Assembly (NCBI GenBank): GCA_937899905.1
Contig: CALCCF010000048.1
Coordinates: 1-63,602, forward strand
Reading direction: 5' to 3'
Length of the DNA stretch: 63,602 nucleotides
Source of the DNA: an uncultured Phycisphaeraceae bacterium
GTDB lineage: Bacteria; Planctomycetota; Phycisphaerae; Phycisphaerales; UBA1924
Shown here: piece by piece, positions 27,252 to 35,599 of the stretch
Layout of the letters: each line of letters starts with the position of its first letter
Position numbering within the stretch: the first letter of the stretch is position 1
Notes under the pieces: generated by a model
What the model was told of the DNA's origin: nothing
The model's input: the letters and a program-made list of their open reading frames with translations, nothing else
Databases searched by the model: none
Made by a program: the position numbers and the translations under genes

Positions 27252-28127
27252 ATGACTCACCCAACCGACCAACACTCTCTCGACTCAAACCGGCCGATCA
27301 CTGTTGGGTCTCCCTTGCTGGTCTTGCGGCACTTGGCTGCCAACGCGCATCGACAACTCCTGATGGTCGGGGCCGTGATCTTCGCCTTGGCACCGATTTG
27401 CACAGCGATCTCCCTCTTGGACTCCCGCGTGCTCGATGGCGCCAATGTCTGGTTCAAGCCCATCAAGTTTCAGCTCTCAGTGAGCATCTTCCTCGTCACC
27501 CTCTCAGTGATGGTCGCAGCGACCGGACCACGCTTCAAGAGATCCATCATCGGACGCAGCACGATCTGGATCGCGATCTCGACGTCGGTGTTCGAGATCT
27601 TCTGGATCACCGTGCGTGCGGCGCTCGCGGAGCGATCGCACTACGACACCGACACGGCTTTCGGATCGACGATGTACGCGCTCATGGGCGTTGCGGCTGT
27701 GCTCCTGTCCGCGACGCCGATCGTCATCGCGATCGCGGCCCTTGCTTCCAGGTCGAACACGGCGATTCCGAAGCTCCTACCCCTAGGCATGCTGCTTGGC
27801 AGCCTCGTGGCCTTCGTCGGAGCAGCCGTGGTTGGAAGCATGCTGAGCAGATCGCCGGAGCACTACCCCACGAGCGTCGCGGACCAGAGTTCGCGCCTCC
27901 CCTTTATTGGCTGGTCTGTAGAGCGTGACGATCTGCGCATCGCCCACTTCGTTGGCCTGCATGCCCTGCAGGGGCTCATCGCTCTCGCAGTCATTCTCTT
28001 GCCCAGTCCGCGCCGCTTGGCAGGGGCAATCCTGTGCTCGACAGCACTCACCTGGCTCGCGGCCGTACTCGGACTCGTGCTGCTTGCGGTTTCCGGAGGG
28101 TCTCCGTTGGCATGGATCGCCGACTGA
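27252..28127 (+). CDS. Polytopic membrane protein of unknown function
   Basis: A 291-residue protein with about seven hydrophobic segments (first at about residues 33-52, last near 265-287). Charged loops are short. The FKPIKFQLSVSIFLVTLSVM segment recurs in an uncharacterised family of bacterial membrane proteins, but I cannot name it with confidence. The ATG at 27252 begins a hydrophilic 25-residue N-terminus; an upstream in-frame alternative would add 21 residues of non-typical sequence. There is no partner gene on the same strand. The neighbour at 28193 is convergent. Confidence 0.6.
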   Translation: MTHPTDQHSLDSNRPITVGSPLLVLRHLAANAHRQLLMVGAVIFALAPICTAISLLDSRVLDGANVWFKPIKFQLSVSIFLVTLSVMVAATGPRFKRSIIGRSTIWIAISTSVFEIFWITVRAALAERSHYDTDTAFGSTMYALMGVAAVLLSATPIVIAIAALASRSNTAIPKLLPLGMLLGSLVAFVGAAVVGSMLSRSPEHYPTSVADQSSRLPFIGWSVERDDLRIAHFVGLHALQGLIALAVILLPSPRRLAGAILCSTALTWLAAVLGLVLLAVSGGSPLAWIAD

Positions 28128-28192
28128 GCGCACGCCGAATGATCACTCCGTAGCACGTACGGCGAGACGCACTCGCCTCGTCGCGCACGAGC

Positions 28193-29344
28193 TCAATCGG
28201 ATGGCAAAAAGACCCACAGATCCGGTCGGCCGCAATTGCAGTGCACCGCCCGGCCCAGCAACCCGAGGCCGGACGCGCTCACGAACACGGCGGTTCGTGC
28301 GGCATCGATGAATCCGATCCGCTGCAACGAACCAGCGCCATCCCGTCGGTTGTCTACGGCGGGTACGGGATGGAAGATCGCCTCGACGGCTCGCGGGCGC
28401 TCCGCTTCACCGTCCTGGAGTTGATCAAGCTGCTGCACGATCTTACGAAGAGTGCCTTCATCTTGGCCCGACCGTCGGAGCGCGCGGTCGATCTCCATAA
28501 CGCCGGCACGCGAGGGCGTTGGAAGCGCGAGCAAACCGATGAACGACCACAGCGTGAACCAGAGGCTGAGGCTGATGATGCCCTCGGCCGTGCCCAATCG
28601 CGTCGGGCCGACAAACGCTGCACAGAGCGCGATGCCGACCCACGTGAACACGAGGGCCAATATCCGACCGCGCAGCCATGAACCGGTTCGCACCGCGAGC
28701 CTGCGTCGTTCGATGACCAACTCGACACCCTCTTCACCAAGAAGCTCCTGCCATCTCGCAGGGAGGAGTATCGCTCGCGGCCGGAGCACTCCAATGAACC
28801 CGCCGGTGAAGCCCTGGTCATCCGAGTGCACGGTCGCAACGCGGGTGTCGTTCTCGCCGGCGGTCATGTCCATGCCTCCATGGCGATGGATCGGCGCGAA
28901 CGCGCTCGCCAGCGGCCGTCGTACTGCGAGGAGCCCCACCGACAACAGCACCCCCACCCCAACAACACCGAAGATACCAAGCTGACGCCCCGCGATCAGC
29001 ATCACGATACCAGTGATCGAAAGAACGGTCGTGTGCAACACAATGCCACGCAGCCACCGTCGCGCGAACCGTGTCGGCGTTGGGTGCGGCCGGCCGAACC
29101 GCCTCGGCAGAACGTACCCCCCGAACACATCGAATGGCGCGTGCACAGCGGCGTAGAGCGAGAAGAACAGCATGATTGCAATCGCCCGGCCACCTGCCGA
29201 ATCTCCGAGCCAGTTCTCGAGTATCTCCGGGAAGCCGACGAAGAGGGCGACCGCAGATAGCACAACGAACGTACCCACACCGCTCATGCCCAACCAGAGC
29301 CGCGCGCGCCCGTATCCCGCCTTCAGTTCACTGTTGTTTCGCAT
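28193..29344 (-). CDS. Membrane protein with a degenerate M48-peptidase-like core
   Basis: A 383-residue protein. Four to six membrane segments are seen: two at about residues 15-60, two near 90-135 and two near 225-275. Between them a soluble stretch contains AILLPARWQELLGEEGVELVIERRRLAVRTGSW, which has the layout of the HExxH helix in M48/M56 membrane metallopeptidases (a 'lLp..W...LG.eE....I..ErrH...r' pattern), but no HExxH is present. If the relation is real the zinc site has been lost. This is inference from pattern only. ATG 29344 is preferred to the GTG two codons upstream. Transcribed in the same direction as the di-heme cytochrome gene upstream (39-base gap). Confidence 0.5.
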   Translation of the reverse strand: MRNNSELKAGYGRARLWLGMSGVGTFVVLSAVALFVGFPEILENWLGDSAGGRAIAIMLFFSLYAAVHAPFDVFGGYVLPRRFGRPHPTPTRFARRWLRGIVLHTTVLSITGIVMLIAGRQLGIFGVVGVGVLLSVGLLAVRRPLASAFAPIHRHGGMDMTAGENDTRVATVHSDDQGFTGGFIGVLRPRAILLPARWQELLGEEGVELVIERRRLAVRTGSWLRGRILALVFTWVGIALCAAFVGPTRLGTAEGIISLSLWFTLWSFIGLLALPTPSRAGVMEIDRALRRSGQDEGTLRKIVQQLDQLQDGEAERPRAVEAIFHPVPAVDNRRDGAGSLQRIGFIDAARTAVFVSASGLGLLGRAVHCNCGRPDLWVFLPSD

Positions 29345-29383
29345 GGCCACTCTTCGTACGAGACTCGGCTTGTGATACTTGGA

Positions 29384-30862
29384 CTACAGAGATTTGAGAT
29401 ACTCAAGAAGCGCAGCACGCTGGCCTTCGGTCAGATCATCGCCATAGGTGTGCCCGCCATTGCCGTATCCAGGCACGGTAGTGTTATAGGTCTTCGGAGC
29501 GCCATCGGGTGCATCTTGCGAACGATACTGCCACCCGAGCTGGTCGAGGTCGTAGTCGTCGCTCCGGAACGACCGCGACCAGTATGTCGGTCGCCGCGAG
29601 CTATCGAGCAGCGCAGCCAGCGTTGGCACCGAGCCATTGTGAAGGTAAGGCGCCGTGATCCACACGCCATCGAGCGGCGGGGCGACGTACGCGAGTTTGG
29701 GCTGGGCGTAGCTCGCATCTTCGCCTTGGCCCGCCGCAAACCAACTGTCGTTGTACCACTTCCAAAGCTCGCTTTGTCGCAGCATCTCGGCATACAGCGG
29801 ATCGGTGCCGACCTCTTCGGCGGGCACCAGTCGGTTCGGATAGGTCCAAGCTGGGTCGTCATCCCGCCACGATGCGCCGTACGTGCCATGGCAGGAGGCA
29901 CAGTTCGTCTCGAAGACTTCCATGCCCAGTTCGGCAAGCTGCGGATCGATCTCGCCGGGATATGGCGGCGGACGCAGGGACTCGAGGTATGCGACAACGT
30001 CGTCCATGTTCTCGTTGATCGCCGCCGCATGCGTGGCATCATCGATACCGACAACCATGATCTGCTGAACGAGCCGGCGGAAGTCACCACGCCCCATCCC
30101 GTTGTAGTACAGGGACTGCTTCTTGTGGACGTGCCACAACGGGGGCGTGTCGCTCGCGACGAATGTCTCCACGGGCTCGAAGCCCTGGGCTTCCATCCAC
30201 TCCAGATCCGCCGGGTTGCGCCAGCTCGCGGCGACCTCCTCGAGCCTGAACGCCGGGTTCACGCCACGGAACGGCGTCTGGATGTGCCCCTCGAGCGCTT
30301 TGGTCCCACGCAGGAATCGATCGAACACGATCCGCTCTGGCGAGCCTTGGGCAAACTGGAACCGACCCAGGCTCTCGAAGGCCTTCAGGATGCCCGCGTT
30401 GCTCGTGGTCCAGTCGTTTAGCGAGTTCCCCAGGCCGATGACGAGCTCGCCATCGAACATCTGCGCATGGCAGGCGAGGCAGTTCGCCCCCGCGACAACC
30501 TCAACGCCCTCCGGCGAAGTAAACCCATTGAGGTCGTGGGGCAGTCCAGCGGAAGAACCGAATCGCTCGATCGCGAGAGGCCCGGCATCACGGAGGCGCA
30601 TGATGTTGTCCCACAGCGATCTCGGGATGCCCGAACCGATGTAGTCGCCGTTCAGGATGTAGTCGAGGCCGCGCTCCGCGTCTGTGGCCTGCCTCCCGGC
30701 AACACTTGGCTGGTTGTTCGGCATTGAGGCACCGGCTGCAAGCCCCCCACAGCACAGAGCGAGCATGGCAAGCAGCCAAGCGCGACCGGCCGAGCGGTTG
30801 TCGCCCACGCCCCTCCGACCACGGGTTTCGTCAGACCGTTGCGGTTGCCCGAGCATGCCCAT
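29384..30862 (-). CDS. Secreted di-heme cytochrome c (peroxidase/RoxA-like)
   Basis: A 492-residue protein with a basic N-terminus (RGRRGVGDNR) and a hydrophobic segment ending near LAAGAS, consistent with export. Two heme c sites are present: CLACH at about residue 145 and CASCH at about residue 325. The C-terminal half has PPLDGVWITAPYLHNGSVPTL, the conserved distal region of bacterial di-heme peroxidases, MauG-like proteins and the latex-clearing RoxA group. A periplasmic electron transfer or peroxidase/oxygenase role is likely. Several ATG codons lie near the start (30862, 30856); the first is used. An upstream extension would be possible but is not signal-like. Confidence 0.75.
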   Translation of the reverse strand: MGMLGQPQRSDETRGRRGVGDNRSAGRAWLLAMLALCCGGLAAGASMPNNQPSVAGRQATDAERGLDYILNGDYIGSGIPRSLWDNIMRLRDAGPLAIERFGSSAGLPHDLNGFTSPEGVEVVAGANCLACHAQMFDGELVIGLGNSLNDWTTSNAGILKAFESLGRFQFAQGSPERIVFDRFLRGTKALEGHIQTPFRGVNPAFRLEEVAASWRNPADLEWMEAQGFEPVETFVASDTPPLWHVHKKQSLYYNGMGRGDFRRLVQQIMVVGIDDATHAAAINENMDDVVAYLESLRPPPYPGEIDPQLAELGMEVFETNCASCHGTYGASWRDDDPAWTYPNRLVPAEEVGTDPLYAEMLRQSELWKWYNDSWFAAGQGEDASYAQPKLAYVAPPLDGVWITAPYLHNGSVPTLAALLDSSRRPTYWSRSFRSDDYDLDQLGWQYRSQDAPDGAPKTYNTTVPGYGNGGHTYGDDLTEGQRAALLEYLKSL

Positions 30863-30973
30863 GGGTAATGAAACGGACGACGAACCGGGTGGTCGCTTCT
30901 GACGGGCCCAATTCGGGCTAGACCCTAGAGATCTGGGCATGCCCCCAACGACCCACCCGCATCCCTGGGCTCT

Positions 30974-31654
30974 TCACGGCATCGGTGTGGTCTCACCGTT
31001 CCCTGGCGATCCCAGCAACGCGAGCGCCCCCGCCACGATGCGGTCCGCGAGCGCCGCCCGGCCATCGGCATCGAAAGAAACTCCGGGATGGAGGCCATCG
31101 GAAACCCCGGCAACCAAGGCTGGATACATAGCCTGCCCGCTCACGAGAAACGCCACCGAGTCGACCAATCCCTCATCGGGCGTCACCCCAGACTGGGACT
31201 CATAGACCAACCCGCATATGTCCGCGAGTGCTTCAAGGACCCGGCGGATAGAAACCTCGATCTGCCGGTCGAACGCCTCGGTCGGATCAAGCATCTCGTG
31301 GATCAGGATGCGCGCCAGCTCCGAAGGCCGCCCGTGCTCGTCCAGCGAGTGGTCGAGCATCATCGACACGAACCGATGCAATCGAACCTCCGGTTCATCG
31401 CCAGACCAGAAATCGCGACCCGCATCGAGCTCGACCCAAGGATTCCGCGCGACGCTCGCCGAACGCGCGTAGTCGATGGTCGCGTCATACAGCCCCCGCT
31501 TTGATCGATAGTGGTAGTTCACCGCTGCGACGTTCGCGTCGGCCTGATCGCAGACCTGTCGCACGCTTGTGGCGGCGAACCCCTGCGAGGCGAACAAGCC
31601 CACCGCGGCACGGAGCAGCCGATCCTCCGTCGTGTCGGCGTGCGCAGAACTCAT
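30974..31654 (-). CDS. TetR-family transcriptional regulator (CecR-like)
   Basis: A 226-residue protein. The N-terminal helix-turn-helix reads LLRAAVGLFASQGFAATSVRQVCDQA, then VNYHYRSKRGLYDATI, the standard TetR DNA-binding head with the recognition helix ending NYHYRSK. The C-terminal ligand domain (LARILIHEMLDPTEAFDR) is similar to the CecR (DUF1956) group. The gene overlaps the DinB-like gene upstream by 4 bases (ATGA). The paired repeat upstream of that operon is the probable operator, so it should repress its own operon. Confidence 0.83.
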   Translation of the reverse strand: MSSAHADTTEDRLLRAAVGLFASQGFAATSVRQVCDQADANVAAVNYHYRSKRGLYDATIDYARSASVARNPWVELDAGRDFWSGDEPEVRLHRFVSMMLDHSLDEHGRPSELARILIHEMLDPTEAFDRQIEVSIRRVLEALADICGLVYESQSGVTPDEGLVDSVAFLVSGQAMYPALVAGVSDGLHPGVSFDADGRAALADRIVAGALALLGSPGNGETTPMP

Positions 31655-32154
31655 GGCGAGCTCGCCCCAACGACGTAGCCGAAGTGGTGCTCCGCATGCC
31701 GGCAATGCAGTTGCACCCACTCCTCGTGGGTCATCTTGCCGAGGAAGGGGCTGGGCTCCAACATGGCGCCCGCCTCAGACGCAAGCCCGATCTCCGTGCG
31801 AAACGCGGCGATGGCCTCATCCATGGTGATATCGGCGCGAGGCTGGAAGACGTCGGCGGTCTTCAATCCCGGCTTAAAGGAAGACCTCAGGAATCGTGTC
31901 TTAAGCAGCCGCCCCAACACCCGCACAGGCCACGGCATCATGAAGTCCGCACCGACACGCGACATGTGCACCAGGAGCCGCACGTGCTCGATGTTCTGGG
32001 CCGCCGTCCAGTTGCCGAGCGTGGTGGCCGGGCCGGCGGCGATCGACTCTGCGTCGGCCAGGATGTTCTCCATCGTCTCGAATCGGAGTTCACGGCGAGC
32101 CGCATCGACGGCATTGGTGTCGGACTGTGACGGGGAGGCAGAGAGAGTGCTCAT
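31651..32154 (-). CDS. DinB-like metal-binding-fold protein (DUF1569)
   Basis: A 167-residue protein. Helices typical of the DinB/YfiT four-helix bundle are visible: WTAAQNIEHVRLLVHMS, which supplies the first metal His, and LGKMTHEEWVQLHCRHAEHHFGYV, which supplies the two others (HxxxH in the last helix). This matches the DUF1569 subfamily closely. The role is unknown; relatives are thiol-dependent S-transferases. It is co-transcribed with the TetR gene (4-base overlap). Start ATG 32154, with GAAAGGAG about 7 bases upstream. Confidence 0.8.
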   Translation of the reverse strand: MSTLSASPSQSDTNAVDAARRELRFETMENILADAESIAAGPATTLGNWTAAQNIEHVRLLVHMSRVGADFMMPWPVRVLGRLLKTRFLRSSFKPGLKTADVFQPRADITMDEAIAAFRTEIGLASEAGAMLEPSPFLGKMTHEEWVQLHCRHAEHHFGYVVGASSP

Positions 32155-32198
32155 TCGGACTCCTTTCACGGAGTAGGAGGTGTTCACGGCGATGACAA

Positions 32199-32219
32199 AC
32201 AATCGTTTCATACGATCGT
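32199..32219 (-). promoter_or_regulatory. Paired operator for the TetR-DinB operon
   Basis: Two copies of an 8-base palindrome-like unit, ACGATCGT (perfect palindrome, 32212-32219) and ACAATCGT/ACGATTGT (32199-32206). They lie within the larger direct repeat AAACGATYGT on the minus strand, right behind a TTGACA box. Confidence 0.5.
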
Positions 32220-32224
32220 TTAAA

Positions 32225-32230
32225 TGTCAA
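32225..32230 (-). promoter_or_regulatory. -35 box TTGACA of the TetR-DinB operon
   Basis: TTGACA on the minus strand, about 71 bases before ATG 32154. The -10 is not clear. The operator lies where the -10 should be, which fits autorepression. Confidence 0.4.
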
Positions 32231-32256
32231 GCCACGATCACTATCCCTTCCGCGAT

Positions 32257-32286
32257 AAATCGCCTGCTGCGCCTCGCAGGCGATTT
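32257..32286. terminator. Perfect 11-bp hairpin between operons
   Basis: AAATCGCCTGC and GCAGGCGATTT flank an 8-base loop. A T-rich tract follows on the plus strand (TTTGTTTATTTTC). It sits between the 3' end of the NmrA-like gene and the TetR-DinB promoter and may insulate them. Confidence 0.45.
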
Positions 32287-32323
32287 GTCGCGTTTGTTTA
32301 TTTTCTGTTAGGTCGCCAGACAG

Positions 32324-33481
32324 TCATGCCGACTGCGGACGCGCGAGGCGGTGAGACTCCGCTTCGCGGGTACGCCGGGCCTCCGAAGGCCGAAACTGCC
32401 CGGCGCCATGGGCTTCTCGCCACGAAGGCGAGTCCTGTGAGAGTCGAGCATCACGGATGAGCGCATGGTCTCGCCGCCGCTCCTCCGCGAGGGGCGCGAT
32501 CGGCTTGGTGAGCAGCGCCCGCCCGAAGCCCGCCGCTGCCCGCAGGGCGCCCGACATACTCGGCCGCCCTGCGGGATCCTCTCTCGCGTATCGGCGCGCG
32601 ATGGTCGCGAAGTCCTCAGGCTCCACACCGGCGACCTCTCTGACGGAATCGGTGGGTGCACCAATCGCAAAGGTGCCGCGCCGGTACTCCTCGAGGTACT
32701 GCACGAACTGGGTCTGCGGTCCGGTGGGCCATCCGTCCGCGCGCACCGACTTGAGGATCATCCGCTCCGACATCGGACGGTATTTGATCGAACGTCCGGT
32801 CGCCGCGGCGAGGTGGTCGACGATCTGTTCTGGCGACAGCAACTCCGGTCCCGTCGGACGATACGACTTGCTGGCATGCAAGCTTGGTTGCTCCAGAGCA
32901 CCGACGATGACACGAGCGATGTCTTCGTTCGACGGTGGCGCGTTCAACCCATCTCCAAGCGGCATTGGGAAGATGCCGAGCTGCGCGGCCGGCTTGAGCA
33001 CAAAGAAGTAATTGGCCGCAAACCAACCAACATTGATGATCGTGTGGGTGGCCCCGGTCACCGCCGGGATGATCCGATCTATGAGGTGGGTCTCTCTGGT
33101 GTACAGCGATGGATGGTCCTCCTGGCTCAACCATTGACCGAGTTGGACGACGTGCTCGACCCCGGCGTCTCGAGCGGCGAGCGCGAACACGTTGGCATAG
33201 TGCAGCCCGTTGTGGGCCATGGGGGCACAGAAGTAGGCTCGGCGGACGTCTCGAAACGCCGCACGTAGGTCTCGGGGGTCGGCGAGGTTGCCCACGACAA
33301 CTTCTGCGCCAGCGCGCCGCAGAGCCTCTGCCCTCACATCATCGACTCGGACAATCGCTCGAACCTGATAGCCCTTCTCTAAGAGCTGCAGCGTGGTCGG
33401 TATCCCAGTCCTACCAGCTGCGCTCGTGACGAGGATTGGGTTGTTGTGGCTTGGTGCGGTCGTTGCGTGACTCTGTGGCAT
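32324..33481 (-). CDS. NmrA-like NAD(P)-binding reductase
   Basis: A 385-residue protein. The N-terminus has the Rossmann motif VTSAAGRTGIPTTLQLL (NmrA-type GxxGxxG) and a following VRAIVR, which contacts the cofactor. PSNEDIARVIVGAL and GPELLSPEQIVDHLA are standard in the NmrA/quinone-reductase-like (QOR2, azoreductase-like) atypical SDR group. Function is NAD(P)H-linked redox sensing or reduction of an unknown substrate. The last 70 residues or so are low-complexity and Arg-rich, beyond the family's usual 290 residues; the natural stop may have been lost. It follows the carbonic anhydrase gene (63-base gap) on the same strand. Confidence 0.75.
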   Translation of the reverse strand: MPQSHATTAPSHNNPILVTSAAGRTGIPTTLQLLEKGYQVRAIVRVDDVRAEALRRAGAEVVVGNLADPRDLRAAFRDVRRAYFCAPMAHNGLHYANVFALAARDAGVEHVVQLGQWLSQEDHPSLYTRETHLIDRIIPAVTGATHTIINVGWFAANYFFVLKPAAQLGIFPMPLGDGLNAPPSNEDIARVIVGALEQPSLHASKSYRPTGPELLSPEQIVDHLAAATGRSIKYRPMSERMILKSVRADGWPTGPQTQFVQYLEEYRRGTFAIGAPTDSVREVAGVEPEDFATIARRYAREDPAGRPSMSGALRAAAGFGRALLTKPIAPLAEERRRDHALIRDARLSQDSPSWREAHGAGQFRPSEARRTREAESHRLARPQSA

Positions 33482-33544
33482 CGTCGGATTCTCCTTGGAT
33501 TCTTGGTTGAGAGGTATCGCCCGCGGCGTTCCGGCCGGAGTGCC

Positions 33545-34102
33545 TCACATGACGGGCTGGCGAGTCGCGCGAAGCTCGTCGACTGCCACCGGGGCGACAA
33601 CTTCTTCAACGGTGCCGGTGTCCACGTCATACAGAAGCGCCGCGACCGTGATATGACCCGGAACGCGCGGGTCGTCTCGCAGTCGAGCCACATCTTCACG
33701 CAGCGACTCGTGGTGGTCCTCGATCGCCGACACCGAGACATCGACGCCGGTCTGTTCGAGCAGCATGCGCCGGAACTCGGGATCGGCGAACCGTTCCGCA
33801 CCGCACTTGGTGTGCTGAACCAGCACAAACTCGAACGGACTGTGTGATCCACCCTCCAACTTGTCGACCAGGTACGACAGCGTGATCACCTCGTCCAGCA
33901 TGGACGGAGTGAGCCGTGCCCCGTTGTTTCGCATGACCACGCTGTCGCCGAGCTCCAGTCCGAAGATGTGAGCCGGATCGACACGCGCATCGGTGCACGC
34001 GAGAATGACAGACCGCAGCTTGGGGATGATGGGAAGTTCGGCATCGTCGAACGATGCTGCGAATCGCGCGTTGCGCTCCAACAGGGTCTTGGTACTTGTC
34101 AT
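33545..34102 (-). CDS. Beta-class carbonic anhydrase
   Basis: A 185-residue protein. The zinc ligands and catalytic dyad are visible: Cys and Asp/Arg in ACTDARVDP, then His and Cys in VQHTKCGAERF, with RNNGARLTP between. This is the conserved layout of small type II beta-carbonic anhydrases. It interconverts CO2 and bicarbonate in the cytoplasm. It lies between the two NmrA-like genes on the same strand (48 and 63-base gaps), so it appears to be expressed with them under the MarR-type system. Confidence 0.85.
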   Translation of the reverse strand: MTSTKTLLERNARFAASFDDAELPIIPKLRSVILACTDARVDPAHIFGLELGDSVVMRNNGARLTPSMLDEVITLSYLVDKLEGGSHSPFEFVLVQHTKCGAERFADPEFRRMLLEQTGVDVSVSAIEDHHESLREDVARLRDDPRVPGHITVAALLYDVDTGTVEEVVAPVAVDELRATRQPVM

Positions 34103-34150
34103 CTGTGTTCTCCTTGTTTTGTAATGAGATCTTGTTGAAAAGCGACCCGG

Positions 34151-35050
34151 TTATGCCGCCGCGCACTTGAGCCCGAAGACACCCATCAGCCGCCCGACGG
34201 ACTCACCGAATGACTCGGGCGGTGCTCCAGTGATCCCCTGCACAAGGTCGCTCCGCTCGTGGAACACGCCGTTCTTGTGATCATCCGCGACATGCCCAAG
34301 GTGCGTGATCAGCGACGGCGTCATGCCTTGTACGCCCTCGAGTACCTCGAGCCACGACTCGCGAGGAAGGTCGACATACTCGATGCCGACGCCCAACGCT
34401 GCGGAGAGTTCGGCGGTCATGTCGGCGATTGAGAGCAGCTCAGGCCCGGTGATGACGTATCGGTTCCCATGATGCCGCTCGGAATCAATCAGGATGGCCG
34501 TGATCACGGCCGCGAGATCAGCGGCCGACACCGGCGCGTGCTTCTCTTCGCCGTAAGGAAGGTACAGCTTGCCCTGCTCGGCGATGGTCCGGGCGCCGAA
34601 CATGAAGAGGTTCTCAACGAAGAACGTTGCCGCGATGTGCACCGCACCGACGTTCGCCCAATCGAGCACACGCTCGGACTGCCAGTGCTGGCGGGACAGC
34701 GGGCTCGGCGCGTCTTCTCGGGCCGTGATCTGCGACATGTTCACGACCGTCTCAGTACCCGCGTCCCGGGCGGCGATGGCAAATATGGTCGTCGCATCAA
34801 CGAGGTGCGTGCCCTGCGGTGGGTAGCAGAAGTAGGCCCGCTTCACGCCCGCGAGAGCCGAGCGCATCGAGGCCAGATCGTGGAAGTCGCCGAGCAGGAC
34901 CTCTGCGCCGAGCGCAACTAGCCGATCGGATCGCTCGTCCTGCTTCCGAGCGAGCGCTCGAACACGCAAGCCCCTTTGCAGCAGCAACTCCACGGTGGCG
35001 CTGCCGGTCTTGCCCGTTGCTCCGGTCACCAGGATCACTTCAATACCCAT
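34151..35050 (-). CDS. NmrA-like NAD(P)-binding reductase
   Basis: A 299-residue protein with the motif LVTGATGKTGSATVELLL at the N-terminus and RALARKQDE after the second strand. VSAADLAAVITAIL and GPELLSIADMTAELSAAL are the shared features of the NmrA/QOR2 group, as in the gene at 32324. The two are paralogues by eye but quite diverged. It is the first gene after the MarR gene and has a MarR-type palindrome 21-34 bases upstream. Its normal length supports the view that the tail of the other paralogue is extra. Confidence 0.82.
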   Translation of the reverse strand: MGIEVILVTGATGKTGSATVELLLQRGLRVRALARKQDERSDRLVALGAEVLLGDFHDLASMRSALAGVKRAYFCYPPQGTHLVDATTIFAIAARDAGTETVVNMSQITAREDAPSPLSRQHWQSERVLDWANVGAVHIAATFFVENLFMFGARTIAEQGKLYLPYGEEKHAPVSAADLAAVITAILIDSERHHGNRYVITGPELLSIADMTAELSAALGVGIEYVDLPRESWLEVLEGVQGMTPSLITHLGHVADDHKNGVFHERSDLVQGITGAPPESFGESVGRLMGVFGLKCAAA

Positions 35051-35070
35051 AGCACGCTCCTTGTCCTATT

Positions 35071-35084
35071 GTTGTAGATACAAC
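35071..35084 (-). promoter_or_regulatory. MarR-type operator upstream of the NmrA-like gene
   Basis: GTTGTAGATACAAC, nearly palindromic, 21 bases before the start at 35050. It overlaps the likely promoter (TTGGAC and an AACAAT box on the minus strand). It matches the site at 35574-35587. Confidence 0.55.
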
Positions 35085-35101
35085 ACTTGGTCCAAATAAA
35101 A

Positions 35102-35560
35102 CTACGCGTGCGCGCTCCGCGCGCGCACGCTGTTAAACGCTCGGATAACCGCCTCTGCACCTCCCGAACCTAGGAGTTCTTGAGCCCTCTCCTGCGCCGC
35201 CCTCCACTTCGGCAGCGCCTTTGCGATTACCGCCTGGCCCTTACGCGTCACGCGGATGATCTGCGTGTGGCCGGCCTCGCCCTGCGCGATCGTCACCCAG
35301 CCGTTCCGCTCCATCCGGCCGAGATTCCGGCTCAGCGTGGATTTCTCCAGTACGAGTTCCTTGGCGATCTCCCCCGGGGCAATGGGCCCGAGTTCGTGGA
35401 TGAAGCTGAGCGTCGTCAGCTGGGCCGCGGTGATGTTCGCATCTCTCAGGGCCTCGTCGTACAGGCCGGTGATCGCCCTGCTCAGCAGGCGAGTCCGCCC
35501 AGCAAGGCAGGCCCCCATGATCTCGGCGGCAGGCTCAGGTTGTTCGTCGAAGCGCGGCAT
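35102..35560 (-). CDS. MarR-family transcriptional regulator
   Basis: A 152-residue protein. The winged helix is clear: ITAAQLTTLSFIHELG, IAPGEIAKELVLEKSTLSRNLGRMERNGWV (recognition helix), then HTQIIRVTRKGQAVIAKA for the wing. No Cys in the sensing region except Cys18, so a one-Cys redox or small-ligand mechanism is possible. The same palindrome occurs before this gene and before the downstream NmrA-like gene, so it should repress both. ATG 35560 is chosen so that the operator and promoter lie upstream of it. Confidence 0.85.
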   Translation of the reverse strand: MPRFDEQPEPAAEIMGACLAGRTRLLSRAITGLYDEALRDANITAAQLTTLSFIHELGPIAPGEIAKELVLEKSTLSRNLGRMERNGWVTIAQGEAGHTQIIRVTRKGQAVIAKALPKWRAAQERAQELLGSGGAEAVIRAFNSVRARSAHA

Positions 35561-35573
35561 GCGTATTCCTAGT

Positions 35574-35587
35574 GTTGCATATACAAC
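35574..35587 (-). promoter_or_regulatory. MarR-type operator upstream of marR-like gene
   Basis: GTTGCATATACAAC (minus strand GTTGTATATGCAAC), arms GTTG/CAAC with an alternating AT centre, 14 bases before the start and between a TTGACA box (35594-35599) and the gene. Autoregulation is the simplest reading. Confidence 0.55.
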
Positions 35588-35599
35588 CCTGTTTGTCAA

